DNA of 38,056 nt, taken from positions 1 to 38,056 of the forward strand of contig CAZJQP010000047.1 of the NCBI GenBank assembly GCA_964548225.1, given 5' to 3'. The stretch is from CALMEH01 sp964548225. Lineage in GTDB: Bacteria; Acidobacteriota; Blastocatellia; Pyrinomonadales; Pyrinomonadaceae. The stretch's first letter is position 1. Every line of letters starts with the position of its first letter. Positions 1 through 8,389 of this stretch are shown here, piece by piece. The translations under genes and the position numbers were made by a program. The notes beneath the pieces were generated by a model. That model ran no database searches. It was given only the letters and a program-made list of their open reading frames with translations, and was not told the origin of the DNA.

Positions 1-285
1 TGCCGATGAGTGGCTTTGGAGAAAATTCATTTACACAGTTTATTTGACACCCTCTGGCAAAATTTTCAAAAGTTAACTGCCAAGTTTGGCAAAGTCATTA
101 AATTTCAATAGTTTAGATGTTTTTCTTATCCCGAACTGAGGTTTCCTTTAGGAATCACTTTACTTCACCTCGTCTCAAACCTTTTCCCACTTTTTGCGCC
201 ACGCAAACGGGCGATTGCAAACGGCGCAGATTTTGATTGGGAGATTTGATTTGGTATATTTTTTCGGCTTGTCATTGAAAAAAAA
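1..285. other. Window edge and upstream region of the first gene
   Basis: There is no convincing complete gene here. A plus-strand frame open from the window edge (2 to 76) could be the last 24 residues of a gene lying mostly outside the window, ending in TAA at 74-76, but it is too short to judge. A 14-bp palindrome, TGCCAAGTTTGGCA, lies at 78-91. The sequence just before the start at 286 is A-rich with no clear Shine-Dalgarno. Confidence 0.3.
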
Positions 286-954
286 ATGGAGCAATTACCA
301 TACATTAACGAAGAATTTTACGCCTCGCAAATTGCGCCTGAAGAGTTGGATTTGCTTCTCGCAAACGCTTGGCGGCACTTCGGCGAGCATTTTTATCGTT
401 ACAGTTTGAATTGGTATCGGGACGAAATTCGTGCCGTGATTCCTTTGCGGATTCGGCTGGCGGATTTTTCTTTTTCAAAATCTCAACGGCGCGTTTTGAA
501 TAAAAATCTCGATTTGCAGAGCGTCGTTCGTCCGATAGAAATTTGCTCCGAAACCGTTTCGATGTTTGAACGGCATCGGTTTCGGTTTGAAGAAAATATT
601 CCTTATTCGATCTATACTTTTATGTCCTACGAACCCGCAACCGTGCCGTGCGAAGCGTTCGAAATGGCAGTTTATCAAGACGAAAAACTGCTTGCCAAAT
701 CGTTTTTCGATGTCGGCAAAGATTCGATTTCAAGCATTTACGGAATTTTCGCGCCCGAAATAACCGAGAGAAGTTTGGGTATTTTGACGATGCTTCTGGA
801 AATTGATTTTGCTATTAAAAACGGCAAGAAATTTTATTATCACGGCTACGCCTACGAAGGAAATTCGTTCTACGACTACAAAAAACGCTTTCGCGCTCTG
901 GAAAGATTTGATTGGCTGGGAAGTTGGGAAAAGTTTAATTTAAGTGAGAAATGA
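286..954 (+). CDS. Arginyl/leucyl-tRNA--protein transferase-like protein (ATE/Bpt family)
   Basis: This 222-residue protein probably moves an amino acid from aminoacyl-tRNA to the N-terminus of target proteins, which marks them for Clp-type degradation in the cytoplasm. The support is the C-terminal half. There a GNAT-like segment (about residues 160-215) ends in HGYAYEGNSFYDYKKRF, which matches the family's typical 'YLGYWI..s..M.YK..F.P.E' ending. The N-terminal Cys-rich motif of classical bacterial Bpt is absent, and the protein is slightly shorter than the usual 230-250 residues, so it may be a divergent relative with another acceptor. The stop codon lies inside the hairpin shared with the convergent gene. 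The family call is moderately sure; the donor amino acid cannot be told. Confidence 0.6.
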   Translation: MEQLPYINEEFYASQIAPEELDLLLANAWRHFGEHFYRYSLNWYRDEIRAVIPLRIRLADFSFSKSQRRVLNKNLDLQSVVRPIEICSETVSMFERHRFRFEENIPYSIYTFMSYEPATVPCEAFEMAVYQDEKLLAKSFFDVGKDSISSIYGIFAPEITERSLGILTMLLEIDFAIKNGKKFYYHGYAYEGNSFYDYKKRFRALERFDWLGSWEKFNLSEK

Positions 955-1002
955 GAAGTGAGAAAAATTCACCTCTCATCTCTCACTTCTCATTTCTCAC
1001 TT
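942..1002. terminator. Bidirectional hairpin between convergent genes
   Basis: A perfect 22-bp inverted repeat (942-963 with 981-1002, loop of 17 nt) is built from GTGAGAAATGAGA-like units. It overlaps the last codons of the upstream plus-strand gene and sits 20 nt from the end of the minus-strand gene. The position between converging genes fits a shared terminator, although there is no clean T-run directly after the stem. Confidence 0.5.
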
Positions 1003-1022
1003 CTCACGTTTCACTTTTGCTT

Positions 1023-1577
1023 TCAGCCGATTAAAGATAAATTTGCGTCAACATTTGCGTTTTGCGGCAGCGTAACTCCGAATGCTTTGGCGATAAATTC
1101 GGGGTTTGCGATTTCGACGTAACGTGCTGTTTGTTCGGGTGTCATCACTTCGAGCATAAAACGGTCTTCAATCCAAAGCTCGACAAGTTGAAACAAACCT
1201 CGGTCGCGGTTGCAGGTCAGAACGCGCCAGCCTTCGCGTCGTCCAATTTCTTTGATTTCTTCAATGCTCAAGTGAGTATTGATATTCAAATGCGTCGGGA
1301 CATATTGCGGCACATTGTCTGTTCTAACGAACCTTGCTTCGTGTTCTTCCGTTAGTGTTCCCGTGCTGAAATTATCTTCCGGCGGCAAGCCTTTGCCCGG
1401 TTCGAGAACAATATCAATCGGCGTAACTTCGACTGCCGAACCTCTGCCGTCGTTGGCTAAAACCATAAACGAATCCGGCGCGGGCGGAAACGGAACAACC
1501 ATTCCATTCCATAATTCAGCGATAACATTTGCGACCTTTTCAGGGTTATAAACTGCGATAGAAATATGATTTATCAT
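1023..1577 (-). CDS. VOC/glyoxalase-like protein of unknown substrate
   Basis: This 184-residue soluble protein opens with MINHISIAVYNPEKV, the usual first strand and helix of a vicinal-oxygen-chelate (glyoxalase/bleomycin resistance) fold. It has further H and E residues that could bind metal (a His in the first strand, HLNINTHLS near residue 97, and a Glu near residue 142 in FMLEVMTP). The reaction cannot be inferred, since VOC proteins include isomerases, dioxygenases and resistance proteins. It stands alone on the minus strand, between a convergent neighbour and a divergent one. It could also be a non-catalytic member of the fold. Confidence 0.5.
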   Translation of the reverse strand: MINHISIAVYNPEKVANVIAELWNGMVVPFPPAPDSFMVLANDGRGSAVEVTPIDIVLEPGKGLPPEDNFSTGTLTEEHEARFVRTDNVPQYVPTHLNINTHLSIEEIKEIGRREGWRVLTCNRDRGLFQLVELWIEDRFMLEVMTPEQTARYVEIANPEFIAKAFGVTLPQNANVDANLSLIG

Positions 1578-1759
1578 TGCTAAAAATGCTCCTTTGTATA
1601 ATTGTTTTGAAGAATATTTTTATTCCTCACAATGCAAACGCGGATTTTTTCGCAGGAAAGTATCAGACGGATTCTGATTTTCTTAAAAATTTCATTTAGC
1701 GTCTCAATTTCTTTTTCTCTCAAATATATGCTAGTGTTTTTTCAAAAACTAAGAATCGT

Positions 1760-2479
1760 ATGCAATCAAACAGCCCTGATTATATTTTTATAATTTATTG
1801 TGTGGTTATCGGCGGCGCAGTTCTTTTTATTGTGGCTTGGTCAATAATTTCACAAAGGCGAAAACACGAAACGCGCTCTGAAAAATTGATGCTTTTGGCA
1901 AAACATAACGGATTGCAGTTTGATTCGACCTTTTCTTTTCCTTTTCTGAAAGAACTTGCCAAATATACAGGAAAAACGGAGCAAAATATGCTTGGATTCG
2001 ACCTTATAAATCCGCTTACGGCAACTTCCGTCAATGTTATTCGGGGTGTTATGAACGGCAGAAACTTTGCGGTTTTTGACCAAAACTATCGTTCCGGCAC
2101 TTACGAGAATAAATCGCTTATCTCACAGACTTTTTTTGCCGTCGAGCTTCTTGATTTGAATTTACCTTTCTTTTGTCTTGAACCCGATGCGAGCGGCGGT
2201 TTTTTGAATTGGAATGTGAACAGATTTGATATAAATTTTCCGACGCACCCGAATTTTTCGCAACATTATTTGCTTTACGGGCAAAACGAACATCAAATTA
2301 GAGGTCTTTTTACGCCGTCGGTTTTGAATTTTTACGAAAAAAATCCGCTTTTCACGACGATCGCCGGCGGAAAATATCTGGTGGTCTATCAACACGGACA
2401 AAATTGTCCACCCGAACAGATTCTCGAACGTTTACGGTTTTTGTATGGTTTGATTGACATTTTTAAGTATCGCCGATAA
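1760..2479 (+). CDS. Membrane-anchored protein of unknown function
   Basis: This 239-residue protein has one clear N-terminal membrane helix (about residues 8-28, YIFIIYCVVIGGAVLFIVAW) followed by a basic stretch (SQRRKHETR). That suggests a single-pass protein with its C-terminal domain in the cytoplasm. The rest is a mixed alpha/beta domain rich in Phe and Asn without a motif I recognise. A possible promoter (-10-like TATGCT) lies at about 1726. The gene converges with the photolyase gene, with only 5 nt between the two stops. Confidence 0.55.
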   Translation: MQSNSPDYIFIIYCVVIGGAVLFIVAWSIISQRRKHETRSEKLMLLAKHNGLQFDSTFSFPFLKELAKYTGKTEQNMLGFDLINPLTATSVNVIRGVMNGRNFAVFDQNYRSGTYENKSLISQTFFAVELLDLNLPFFCLEPDASGGFLNWNVNRFDINFPTHPNFSQHYLLYGQNEHQIRGLFTPSVLNFYEKNPLFTTIAGGKYLVVYQHGQNCPPEQILERLRFLYGLIDIFKYRR

Positions 2480-2484
2480 ATACT

Positions 2485-3876
2485 TCAGAATAATTTTCCT
2501 TGCGCCAAAGTTTTCGTCCATTCGATATATTTTTTTGAATCGAACTTTTTGCCCGTCGAATTTGAAGTCATATAACGAATCGTGCCGAAAACAGGGCGTT
2601 CCATCCACGGGCGGTCGTGTTTGCCAAAACACCAAAGAATTCCGGCGTAAGAGTTTGGGTTTCTGCCGTCGAGACAATATTTGTTGTTCAAATGTTCCAA
2701 AATCGCAAAGGCTTCTTCATAAGTTTTTGTCCAACCGATGACGTTTTTGCCCCAAAGCATTCGGACGTAATTGTGCATTTCGCCCGTTTCGACCATTTCG
2801 CGTTGTGCGGCGTTCCAAAGCTCATCGTAAGTTTTGCAATTTTCAAGCTGTTCTAGCGAATAAATCGGTGCGCGTTGGTCTTCGGAGTGTTTCCGCATCG
2901 TTTGCTGAACCCAAGGCGGCAAAGATTCGAGCGAATCATATTTTGAATTGAATTTTGTAAAGTTATAAGAAAGCTCGCGGCGCACAATTAATTCTTCCAA
3001 ATATGCGTCTTTCGATGCTTGCGGCGCGTCCGCGTCTTTGACCACCAGAGCAATTTCCAACGACGACAAAAAACCGAAATGCAAATAAGAAGAAAGCCGC
3101 GAACTGCCGTCTTTATCGGGTTTATTTCGCGCCGTTTCGTAATCTTTGAGAATTTCCGAAACGAATTTTTTCAATCGTTTTCTGCCGTTCGCCGTGCCGC
3201 CGTGATAAAAATACGAAGGTTTTACAGTATGGTCAATCGCGCATTGTTTCACCAAATCCGCAATGTTTTCGACTCTCGTTTCCGCGCAATCAATCTTCAA
3301 ATCATTAGCCCGAACAATGAGTTTTTCTTCTTCAAACGGTTTCAGATAATCGCTCAAAATACGTTTAATTTTCGGGCGAATCGTGTAAGCCGCGTATTCT
3401 TCCTTTTCAAACCGCGACATCGGAATCACACCGTTTGAATCAACCGCAAAGACGGGAATTTCGGCTTTTTTGACGATTGCCGCGTTGTGTTTCGGGATAA
3501 TAAAACACGGAAAATCGTCCGTAACAATCAAAGCCGCGTCTTTCGCAATTCGCGCAACCGTATCTTTCGGCGAATTTTCGTCTTTTTGCAGATAAAAAAT
3601 ATATTTAATCCCAAGTTTCGCAAATTCTTCGCGCTTTTCCTCAACGCCTTCGAGAATAAACGTATGAATTCGGTCGCTTGCCCAAGGGTAATAAAATTTC
3701 AAGCCTTCATAAACGACGAGCGGCAATTTTCGTTCGTTCGCTTGGCTTATCGCAAAATTAAGCGCGTGATTGTGCGACGTGCGTTTAAACATCTGCATCC
3801 AATAGAGAATATATTTACCGTCATTGTTTGCCGATTTGTCGTTTAAAAGTTGGACTCTTTCGTTGATTTGCTTCAT
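2485..3876 (-). CDS. phr: Deoxyribodipyrimidine photolyase, class II
   Basis: This FAD-dependent enzyme uses blue light to split cyclobutane pyrimidine dimers in DNA. The 463-residue length fits the class II family. Typical features are an early RVQLLN motif, an N-terminal Rossmann part (about residues 20-180) with YILYWMQMFKRTSHNHAL, and the C-terminal FAD-binding helical part. That part carries MHNYVRMLWGK and the class II block LDGRNPNSYAGILWCFGKHD. The ending (GTIRYM.S...KF....Y) also matches. It is divergent from selB across a 75-bp intergenic space that must hold both promoters. The gene appears complete, and the call is secure. Confidence 0.93.
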   Translation of the reverse strand: MKQINERVQLLNDKSANNDGKYILYWMQMFKRTSHNHALNFAISQANERKLPLVVYEGLKFYYPWASDRIHTFILEGVEEKREEFAKLGIKYIFYLQKDENSPKDTVARIAKDAALIVTDDFPCFIIPKHNAAIVKKAEIPVFAVDSNGVIPMSRFEKEEYAAYTIRPKIKRILSDYLKPFEEEKLIVRANDLKIDCAETRVENIADLVKQCAIDHTVKPSYFYHGGTANGRKRLKKFVSEILKDYETARNKPDKDGSSRLSSYLHFGFLSSLEIALVVKDADAPQASKDAYLEELIVRRELSYNFTKFNSKYDSLESLPPWVQQTMRKHSEDQRAPIYSLEQLENCKTYDELWNAAQREMVETGEMHNYVRMLWGKNVIGWTKTYEEAFAILEHLNNKYCLDGRNPNSYAGILWCFGKHDRPWMERPVFGTIRYMTSNSTGKKFDSKKYIEWTKTLAQGKLF

Positions 3877-3951
3877 ATTTAAAACTAATTTTCACGTTTT
3901 CAGGGAAAAAATACAAAGGCTGGTTTTTCTGCAAAAATAAAGAATAGAAAT

Positions 3952-5865
3952 ATGGACATCATTGTCGGCACGGCGGGACATATTGACCACGGCAAAACTG
4001 CGCTTGTCAAAGCCTTGACGGGCGTTGACGCTGACAGGTTTCCCGAAGAAAAATTGCGCGGAATTACGATTGACATCGGGTTTGCGGAATTGGATTTGGG
4101 CGATATTCGCATCGGTTTTGTTGACGTTCCCGGACACGAAAAATTTGTCAAAAATATGCTTGCCGGAGCAAGCGGAATTGATGTTGTTTTGCTCGTCATC
4201 GCGGCGGACGAAGGTGTGATGCCGCAGACTCGTGAGCATTTTGAAATTTGCCGTCTTTTGGAGACAAAAACGGGTTTGATTGTGCTGACGAAGACGGATT
4301 TGGTTGATGCGGAGTTGCTCGAATTGGTGAATTTGGAAACGGCGGAATTGGTTGAAAATTCGTTTTTGCAAGACGCGCCCGTTTTGGCTGTTTCAGCCAA
4401 AACGGGCGAAGGAATTGATGAACTGAAAACCGCTCTGAAAGAAATTTCGGCACAAATTCCCACACGAAAAAACGATTCGATTGCGCGTCTGCCGATTGAT
4501 AGAAGTTTTACCGTCAAAGGTTTCGGCGCGGTTGTTACGGGAACGCTTCATTCAGGCGAAATTGCAGAAACAAACGAGTTGGAAGTTTTGCCGATTGCGA
4601 AAAAAGTGCGTGTTCGCGGTCTGCAAACTCACGGAAAAGCCGTAAAATCCGCTCACGCCGGACAGCGAACTGCCGTCAATCTCGGCGGAATTGACCATTC
4701 CGAAATTGAGCGCGGAATGGTTTTGACCGAAGGCGGAGTTTTGCGTCCGACACAGATTTTCGATGCGGAAATTGAAGTTTTAAAGACGGCGAAAAAATCC
4801 ATCAAATCGCGCCAAAGAGTTCGCGTTCACATCGGCACGATTGAAGCTCTGGCGCGGATTCAGGTTTTGAATGAAACGAGCGAAATCGCGCAAGGCGAGA
4901 AGGATTTTGTTCAATTAAGGCTTGAAATTCCGACGGTTTGCGTGCCGGAAGAAAGATTTATTTTGCGTTCATATTCGCCGCAAATGACGATTGCGGGTGG
5001 AAAGGTTTTGGATAATTCGGCGGTCAAACATCGACACAAAGATATTTTGAATGTCAGAAAATATCTGCAAAATTTGATTGATTCGGACAAATCGAAACAA
5101 GTGAAACTTTATCTTGAAACCGCAGGCGAACACGGTGCGAAATTTTCAGATTTACAGGCGCGAACAGGTTGGCGGCGCGAAATTTTGCAAAGCACGATTA
5201 AAGAAAATATTGAAAAAAAAGCGATTATCGAAGCCGAAAGTTTTTTGATTGCACGAACGCCGTTTGATAATTTGAAGGTAAAAACTTTGGCGGAAGTCGA
5301 AAATTTTCATCGAAAAGACCCGCTTGCACGAGGCATCGGGCGCGAAACTTTGCGCGAAAAAATCTTTTCACACATCGCGCCGGAAATTTTCAAAACCGTT
5401 TTGGAAAATCTTTCCGGAGAAAACAAAATCGCGGCGGAAAAAGATTTCGTCCGCCTCGCCTCGCATAATTTGGAATTGTCGAATGATGAAAAAATCTTGC
5501 GCGAAAGACTTTCGGAAATTTATAAATCGGCGAAATTGGAAGTTCCGAAACTCGATGATGGTTTGGCGCAAGCAGTTGCAAACACACAACTTACACAAGC
5601 ACACGCACGGAAAATCTTTCAGCTTTTTTTGAATTCGGGCGAAATTGTGAAAATCTCCGATGAGTTTTATTTTCGCCGCGAAGCGATTGAAGAATTGATA
5701 GAAAAACTCAAAACTCACGCCGCGAAAAGTTCGGACAGATTGATTGATGTTCCCGTCTTTAAGGATTTGGCGGGAATTTCCCGCAAATATGCGATTCCGC
5801 TTCTCGAATATTTTGACCGCGAAAAAATCACGCGCCGTGCAGGTGATAAACGTCTGATTTTGTAG
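3952..5865 (+). CDS. selB: Selenocysteine-specific elongation factor SelB
   Basis: SelB is a GTPase that brings Sec-tRNA(Sec) to the ribosome at UGA codons followed by a SECIS hairpin. The G-domain shows GTAGHIDHGKT (residues 6-16), the effector-region RGITIDIGF, DVPGHEKFV and the TKTD guanine-specificity motif. Domains II and III follow, and then a long C-terminal part of winged-helix repeats (about residues 380-637) that binds SECIS RNA. At 637 residues it is full length. EF-Tu is excluded by the missing EF-Tu motifs and by this C-terminal extension. No selA, selD or tRNA-Sec is visible in the window, so the rest of the pathway must lie elsewhere. It is followed after 17 nt by the CDGSH gene and may share its transcript. 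Confidence 0.93.
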   Translation: MDIIVGTAGHIDHGKTALVKALTGVDADRFPEEKLRGITIDIGFAELDLGDIRIGFVDVPGHEKFVKNMLAGASGIDVVLLVIAADEGVMPQTREHFEICRLLETKTGLIVLTKTDLVDAELLELVNLETAELVENSFLQDAPVLAVSAKTGEGIDELKTALKEISAQIPTRKNDSIARLPIDRSFTVKGFGAVVTGTLHSGEIAETNELEVLPIAKKVRVRGLQTHGKAVKSAHAGQRTAVNLGGIDHSEIERGMVLTEGGVLRPTQIFDAEIEVLKTAKKSIKSRQRVRVHIGTIEALARIQVLNETSEIAQGEKDFVQLRLEIPTVCVPEERFILRSYSPQMTIAGGKVLDNSAVKHRHKDILNVRKYLQNLIDSDKSKQVKLYLETAGEHGAKFSDLQARTGWRREILQSTIKENIEKKAIIEAESFLIARTPFDNLKVKTLAEVENFHRKDPLARGIGRETLREKIFSHIAPEIFKTVLENLSGENKIAAEKDFVRLASHNLELSNDEKILRERLSEIYKSAKLEVPKLDDGLAQAVANTQLTQAHARKIFQLFLNSGEIVKISDEFYFRREAIEELIEKLKTHAAKSSDRLIDVPVFKDLAGISRKYAIPLLEYFDREKITRRAGDKRLIL

Positions 5866-5882
5866 CATAATAATTAAAATAT

Positions 5883-6299
5883 ATGACCGAAAAACGCTAT
5901 ACGAACGGAGAAATTACGGTGGTTTGGAAGCCCGAAGTTTGCATTCATTCCAAACTTTGTTGGAAAAATTTGCCCGAAGTTTTTGCGCCACGCGAACGAC
6001 CTTGGATAAAACCGGAAGGCGCGACAACTGAGCAAATTGCGGCGCAGGTTGATAAATGTCCGTCGGGCGCGTTGTCTTATTTTTACAACGAAACCGGCGA
6101 AGAAAAATCTGTGGAAAGCGAGAGAATTGTTGAAGTTATGGCAAACGGTCCGTTGCTTGTTTATGGGAATTTAAAGATTAAAGACGCGGACGGAAACGAA
6201 ACCGAAAAGCACAAAGTTACCGCATTTTGCCGTTGCGGAGCTTCGGCGAACAAGCCTTTTTGCGATGGTTCGCACACGAAAATCAATTTTCAAGGTTAG
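5883..6299 (+). CDS. Fe-S protein: divergent 4Fe-4S mono-cluster domain plus CDGSH domain
   Basis: This 138-residue protein joins two iron-sulfur modules. Residues 15-80 resemble the Fer4_19 domain, with Cys in CIHSKLC and in DKCPSGAL. Residues 100-135 form a CDGSH zinc-finger-type 2Fe-2S site, CRCGASANKPFCDGSH, with the three Cys and one His ligands intact. Proteins of this build are found in many bacteria and are thought to serve in electron transfer or redox sensing; the partner is unknown. It starts 17 nt after selB and is followed after 3 nt by a small membrane protein, so it sits in a plus-strand gene train running to DUF2071. Confidence 0.85.
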   Translation: MTEKRYTNGEITVVWKPEVCIHSKLCWKNLPEVFAPRERPWIKPEGATTEQIAAQVDKCPSGALSYFYNETGEEKSVESERIVEVMANGPLLVYGNLKIKDADGNETEKHKVTAFCRCGASANKPFCDGSHTKINFQG

Positions 6300-6302
6300 A
6301 AA

Positions 6303-6647
6303 ATGGCGGCTAAAATCATTACTTTTTTAATCATCGCTTTGCTAAACGGCACGGGCGGAGTGTTTATTTTATTTTTTCTGCTTCTCGCCTTAAACGGTTT
6401 CAGCGAAAGCGACGGACAATGGGGCATTTATCTTTATGTTGCCGGCGCAATCATTGTTGTTTTGGCAACGAGTGTGGCAGGCATTTTTTTGACTAAGTAT
6501 TTGATTGAAACGAAAAATTGGAACGCCGCGCTTTCGGTGTTTTTTTCTTCAACGGCGTTTGTCATAATCGGAACTGTCGCGGATTTTATACTAATATTCG
6601 CCGCAATTTTTTTGGCAAGCGCGGTCAGAAACAGTCATTTGAAATAA
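6303..6647 (+). CDS. Small integral membrane protein, unknown function
   Basis: This protein of 114 residues has three predicted membrane helices: about 5-30 (IITFLIIALLNGTGGVFILF), 42-65 (IYLYVAGAIIVVLATSVAGI) and 80-107. It shows no recognisable enzymatic motif. The spacing to both neighbours is only 3 nt, so it is probably co-transcribed and translationally linked with the Fe-S gene before it and folA after it. No function can be assigned. Confidence 0.6.
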   Translation: MAAKIITFLIIALLNGTGGVFILFFLLLALNGFSESDGQWGIYLYVAGAIIVVLATSVAGIFLTKYLIETKNWNAALSVFFSSTAFVIIGTVADFILIFAAIFLASAVRNSHLK

Positions 6648-6650
6648 TTT

Positions 6651-7136
6651 ATGGCAATTATCGGCATTGTGGCAATCGCGCAAAATTTCGCTATCGGCAA
6701 AGAAGGAAAATTGCCGTGGCATTATTCGGCAGATTTGAAATTTTTTAAGGAAACGACACGCGGCAATGCGGTCGTGATGGGTTTTCATACTTGGAAATCT
6801 ATCGGAAAACCTTTGCCGAAACGTCTGAATATCGTGCTTTCACGCGCAAATTCGATTGAAAATCAGCCGCGAGTTTTGCTTGTGCGAAGCAAGGAAGAAG
6901 TTTTGGCTTTGGCAGAGTTTTTGAAAGGCGATTTGTTTATCATCGGCGGCGCGAAAACTTATCGTGATTTTACCGATGTTATTGAAAAATGGATTGTTAC
7001 GGAAATTCCTTTGACCGTTGAAGACGCTGATGCTTTTATGCCGAAAGATTTTTTGGACGGATTTGAGTTGACGGAAACGAAAGAATTGGATGACAATTTG
7101 AAAATTAAATCTTATGAAAAATTGCGAAAAATGTAA
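6651..7136 (+). CDS. folA: Dihydrofolate reductase
   Basis: The enzyme reduces dihydrofolate to tetrahydrofolate with NADPH, feeding thymidylate, purine and methionine synthesis. At 161 residues it has the normal length. Visible features are GIVAIAQNFAIGKEGKLPWH (the early strand, the Met20-type loop and the substrate-loop Trp), GFHTWKSIGKPLP, NIVLSR and the NADPH-binding FIIGGAKTYRDF. The family's catalytic acidic residue is expected as Asp or Glu in helix B, and here ADLKFFKE carries Asp. Start ATG 6651 lies 3 nt after the previous stop. Its 3' end overlaps the next gene by 23 nt. Confidence 0.93.
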   Translation: MAIIGIVAIAQNFAIGKEGKLPWHYSADLKFFKETTRGNAVVMGFHTWKSIGKPLPKRLNIVLSRANSIENQPRVLLVRSKEEVLALAEFLKGDLFIIGGAKTYRDFTDVIEKWIVTEIPLTVEDADAFMPKDFLDGFELTETKELDDNLKIKSYEKLRKM

Positions 7137-7362
7137 TTCTGAGAAAATTGTTCCGAATGCGAAGGTTTTGGACACCGGGCAGTATGCTTCGGGATATATG
7201 CAAATTGCGTTTGATGAGAGTCCTGATGCTTTGATTTTTAAGCAAAGAATTACAAGTCCGGTAAGAGTTACGATTTGCGGAAATTGCGGGTATCTCGAAT
7301 TTTATTCGACACAACCCGAATTAATGTATCAAGCGTATCAAAATATGCTTGGCAATAAATAG
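7114..7362 (+). CDS. Small zinc-ribbon protein
   Basis: This 82-residue protein has two Cys pairs, CEKC at residues 4-7 and CGNCG near residue 56, spaced as in zinc ribbons. A beta-rich segment lies between them. Bacterial proteins of this kind are widespread and uncharacterised; a role in nucleic-acid or protein contact is only a guess. The ATG lies inside the last codons of folA (23-nt overlap in another frame), which suggests translational coupling. A good ribosome site, GGAGAAAA, occurs just after it for the following gene. Confidence 0.6.
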   Translation: MKNCEKCNSEKIVPNAKVLDTGQYASGYMQIAFDESPDALIFKQRITSPVRVTICGNCGYLEFYSTQPELMYQAYQNMLGNK

Positions 7363-7376
7363 AGGAGAAAAAATCT

Positions 7377-7673
7377 ATGATGGGCGGAAAAAGTTGGGAC
7401 GAATGGATTGAAGAATATTCGGAAAGTCATCAGCATCCGATGAACCAACTAACACATAAAATCGGAATTCCGATGATTGTTTTATCACTTTTGCTGATTC
7501 CGATTTCATTTTTTGTTGCGGGTTTTTGGCGTATTTCTTTGGGGCTTTTCGTTGTCGGTTGGATTTTGCAATTTATCGGACATTATTTTGAAGGCAAGCC
7601 TCCCGAATTTTTTAAAGATTGGCGATTTTTGCTCGTCGGCACTCGTTGGTGGTTGAAGAAAACTTTCGGATAA
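7377..7673 (+). CDS. DUF962 / Mpo1-like membrane protein
   Basis: The 98-residue protein matches the DUF962 family, whose yeast member Mpo1 is an iron-dependent dioxygenase acting on 2-hydroxy fatty acids. Conserved signs are the N-terminal SHQHPMNQLTHKIGIP segment, with the His residues expected to bind iron. Further signs are two closely spaced membrane helices (about residues 32-68) and GHYFEGKPPE, the second His motif. Many bacterial members keep these histidines, but their substrate is unproven. An AGGAGAAAA ribosome site precedes the ATG. It is in the same gene train as its neighbours. Confidence 0.8.
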   Translation: MMGGKSWDEWIEEYSESHQHPMNQLTHKIGIPMIVLSLLLIPISFFVAGFWRISLGLFVVGWILQFIGHYFEGKPPEFFKDWRFLLVGTRWWLKKTFG

Positions 7674-7677
7674 GAAT

Positions 7678-8385
7678 ATGAGAAAATTTCTGACGGCAAA
7701 ATGGTTGGATTTGGTGATGGCGAACTATGCGGTTGAGCCAAAAGTTTTGCAAAATCGCGTGCCGTCGGGAACTGAGCTTGATTTATTTGACGGCAAATGT
7801 TTTGTCAGTCTTGTGGCTTTTAAGTTCTTTGATACAAAGGTTTTAGGCTTCCCCGTTCCATTTCACATCAATTTTTTGGAAGTCAATTTGCGATTTTATG
7901 TGCGACGCGAAAATGATAATGAATTAAGACGCGGCGTGGTTTTTGTGAAAGAAATCGTGCCGCGTTTTGCGATTTCGCTGGTCGCACGGACGTTTTACGG
8001 TGAGCCTTACGAAACTTGGAAAATGCGGCTCGATGAAACATACAACGAAAGTTTTGCTTATTCGTGGCACAAAGACTCAACGAACAATAAAATCAGCGTT
8101 GAAAAAGGCGAAAATCTTGGCGTTCCGGCTGTGGAATCGCACGGTGAATTTATCATCGAACACTATTGGGGCTATACAAAACGTGGCGAAAATCGAACGG
8201 ACGAATATAAAGTCGAGCATCCGAAATGGAACTTGTTTGAAGCAAAAAATCCGCTCATCGAAGTTAATTTCGGGGCGACTTACGGCAATGAGTTTGATTT
8301 TCTGACAAAAGAAAAACCGCAATCCGTGCTTCTTGCCGAAGGCTCCGAGATTGCGGTTTATAAAGGTGCTAAATTAAAAATTTAA
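7678..8385 (+). CDS. DUF2071 family protein (YqjF-like)
   Basis: This 235-residue soluble protein belongs to the DUF2071/YqjF group. The opening (MRKFLTAKWLDLVMANY.V.P..L....P.GTELDLFDGKCFVSLVAF) and the later block VNLRFYVRR, GVVFVKEIVPR and the FYGEPY element are typical of it. The family has an acetoacetate-decarboxylase-like fold, but no activity is established and I do not see the decarboxylase lysine motif. It begins 4 nt after the DUF962 gene and is probably the last gene of the plus-strand train. It converges with the zinc-ribbon membrane gene at a 4-nt gap. Confidence 0.82.
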   Translation: MRKFLTAKWLDLVMANYAVEPKVLQNRVPSGTELDLFDGKCFVSLVAFKFFDTKVLGFPVPFHINFLEVNLRFYVRRENDNELRRGVVFVKEIVPRFAISLVARTFYGEPYETWKMRLDETYNESFAYSWHKDSTNNKISVEKGENLGVPAVESHGEFIIEHYWGYTKRGENRTDEYKVEHPKWNLFEAKNPLIEVNFGATYGNEFDFLTKEKPQSVLLAEGSEIAVYKGAKLKI

Positions 8386-8389
8386 CCGT

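Noticed and set aside
2..76. A 24-codon frame from the window edge that might end an upstream gene
   Set aside because: Too short to recognise, and the codon pattern cannot be judged, so it is mentioned only with the edge region.
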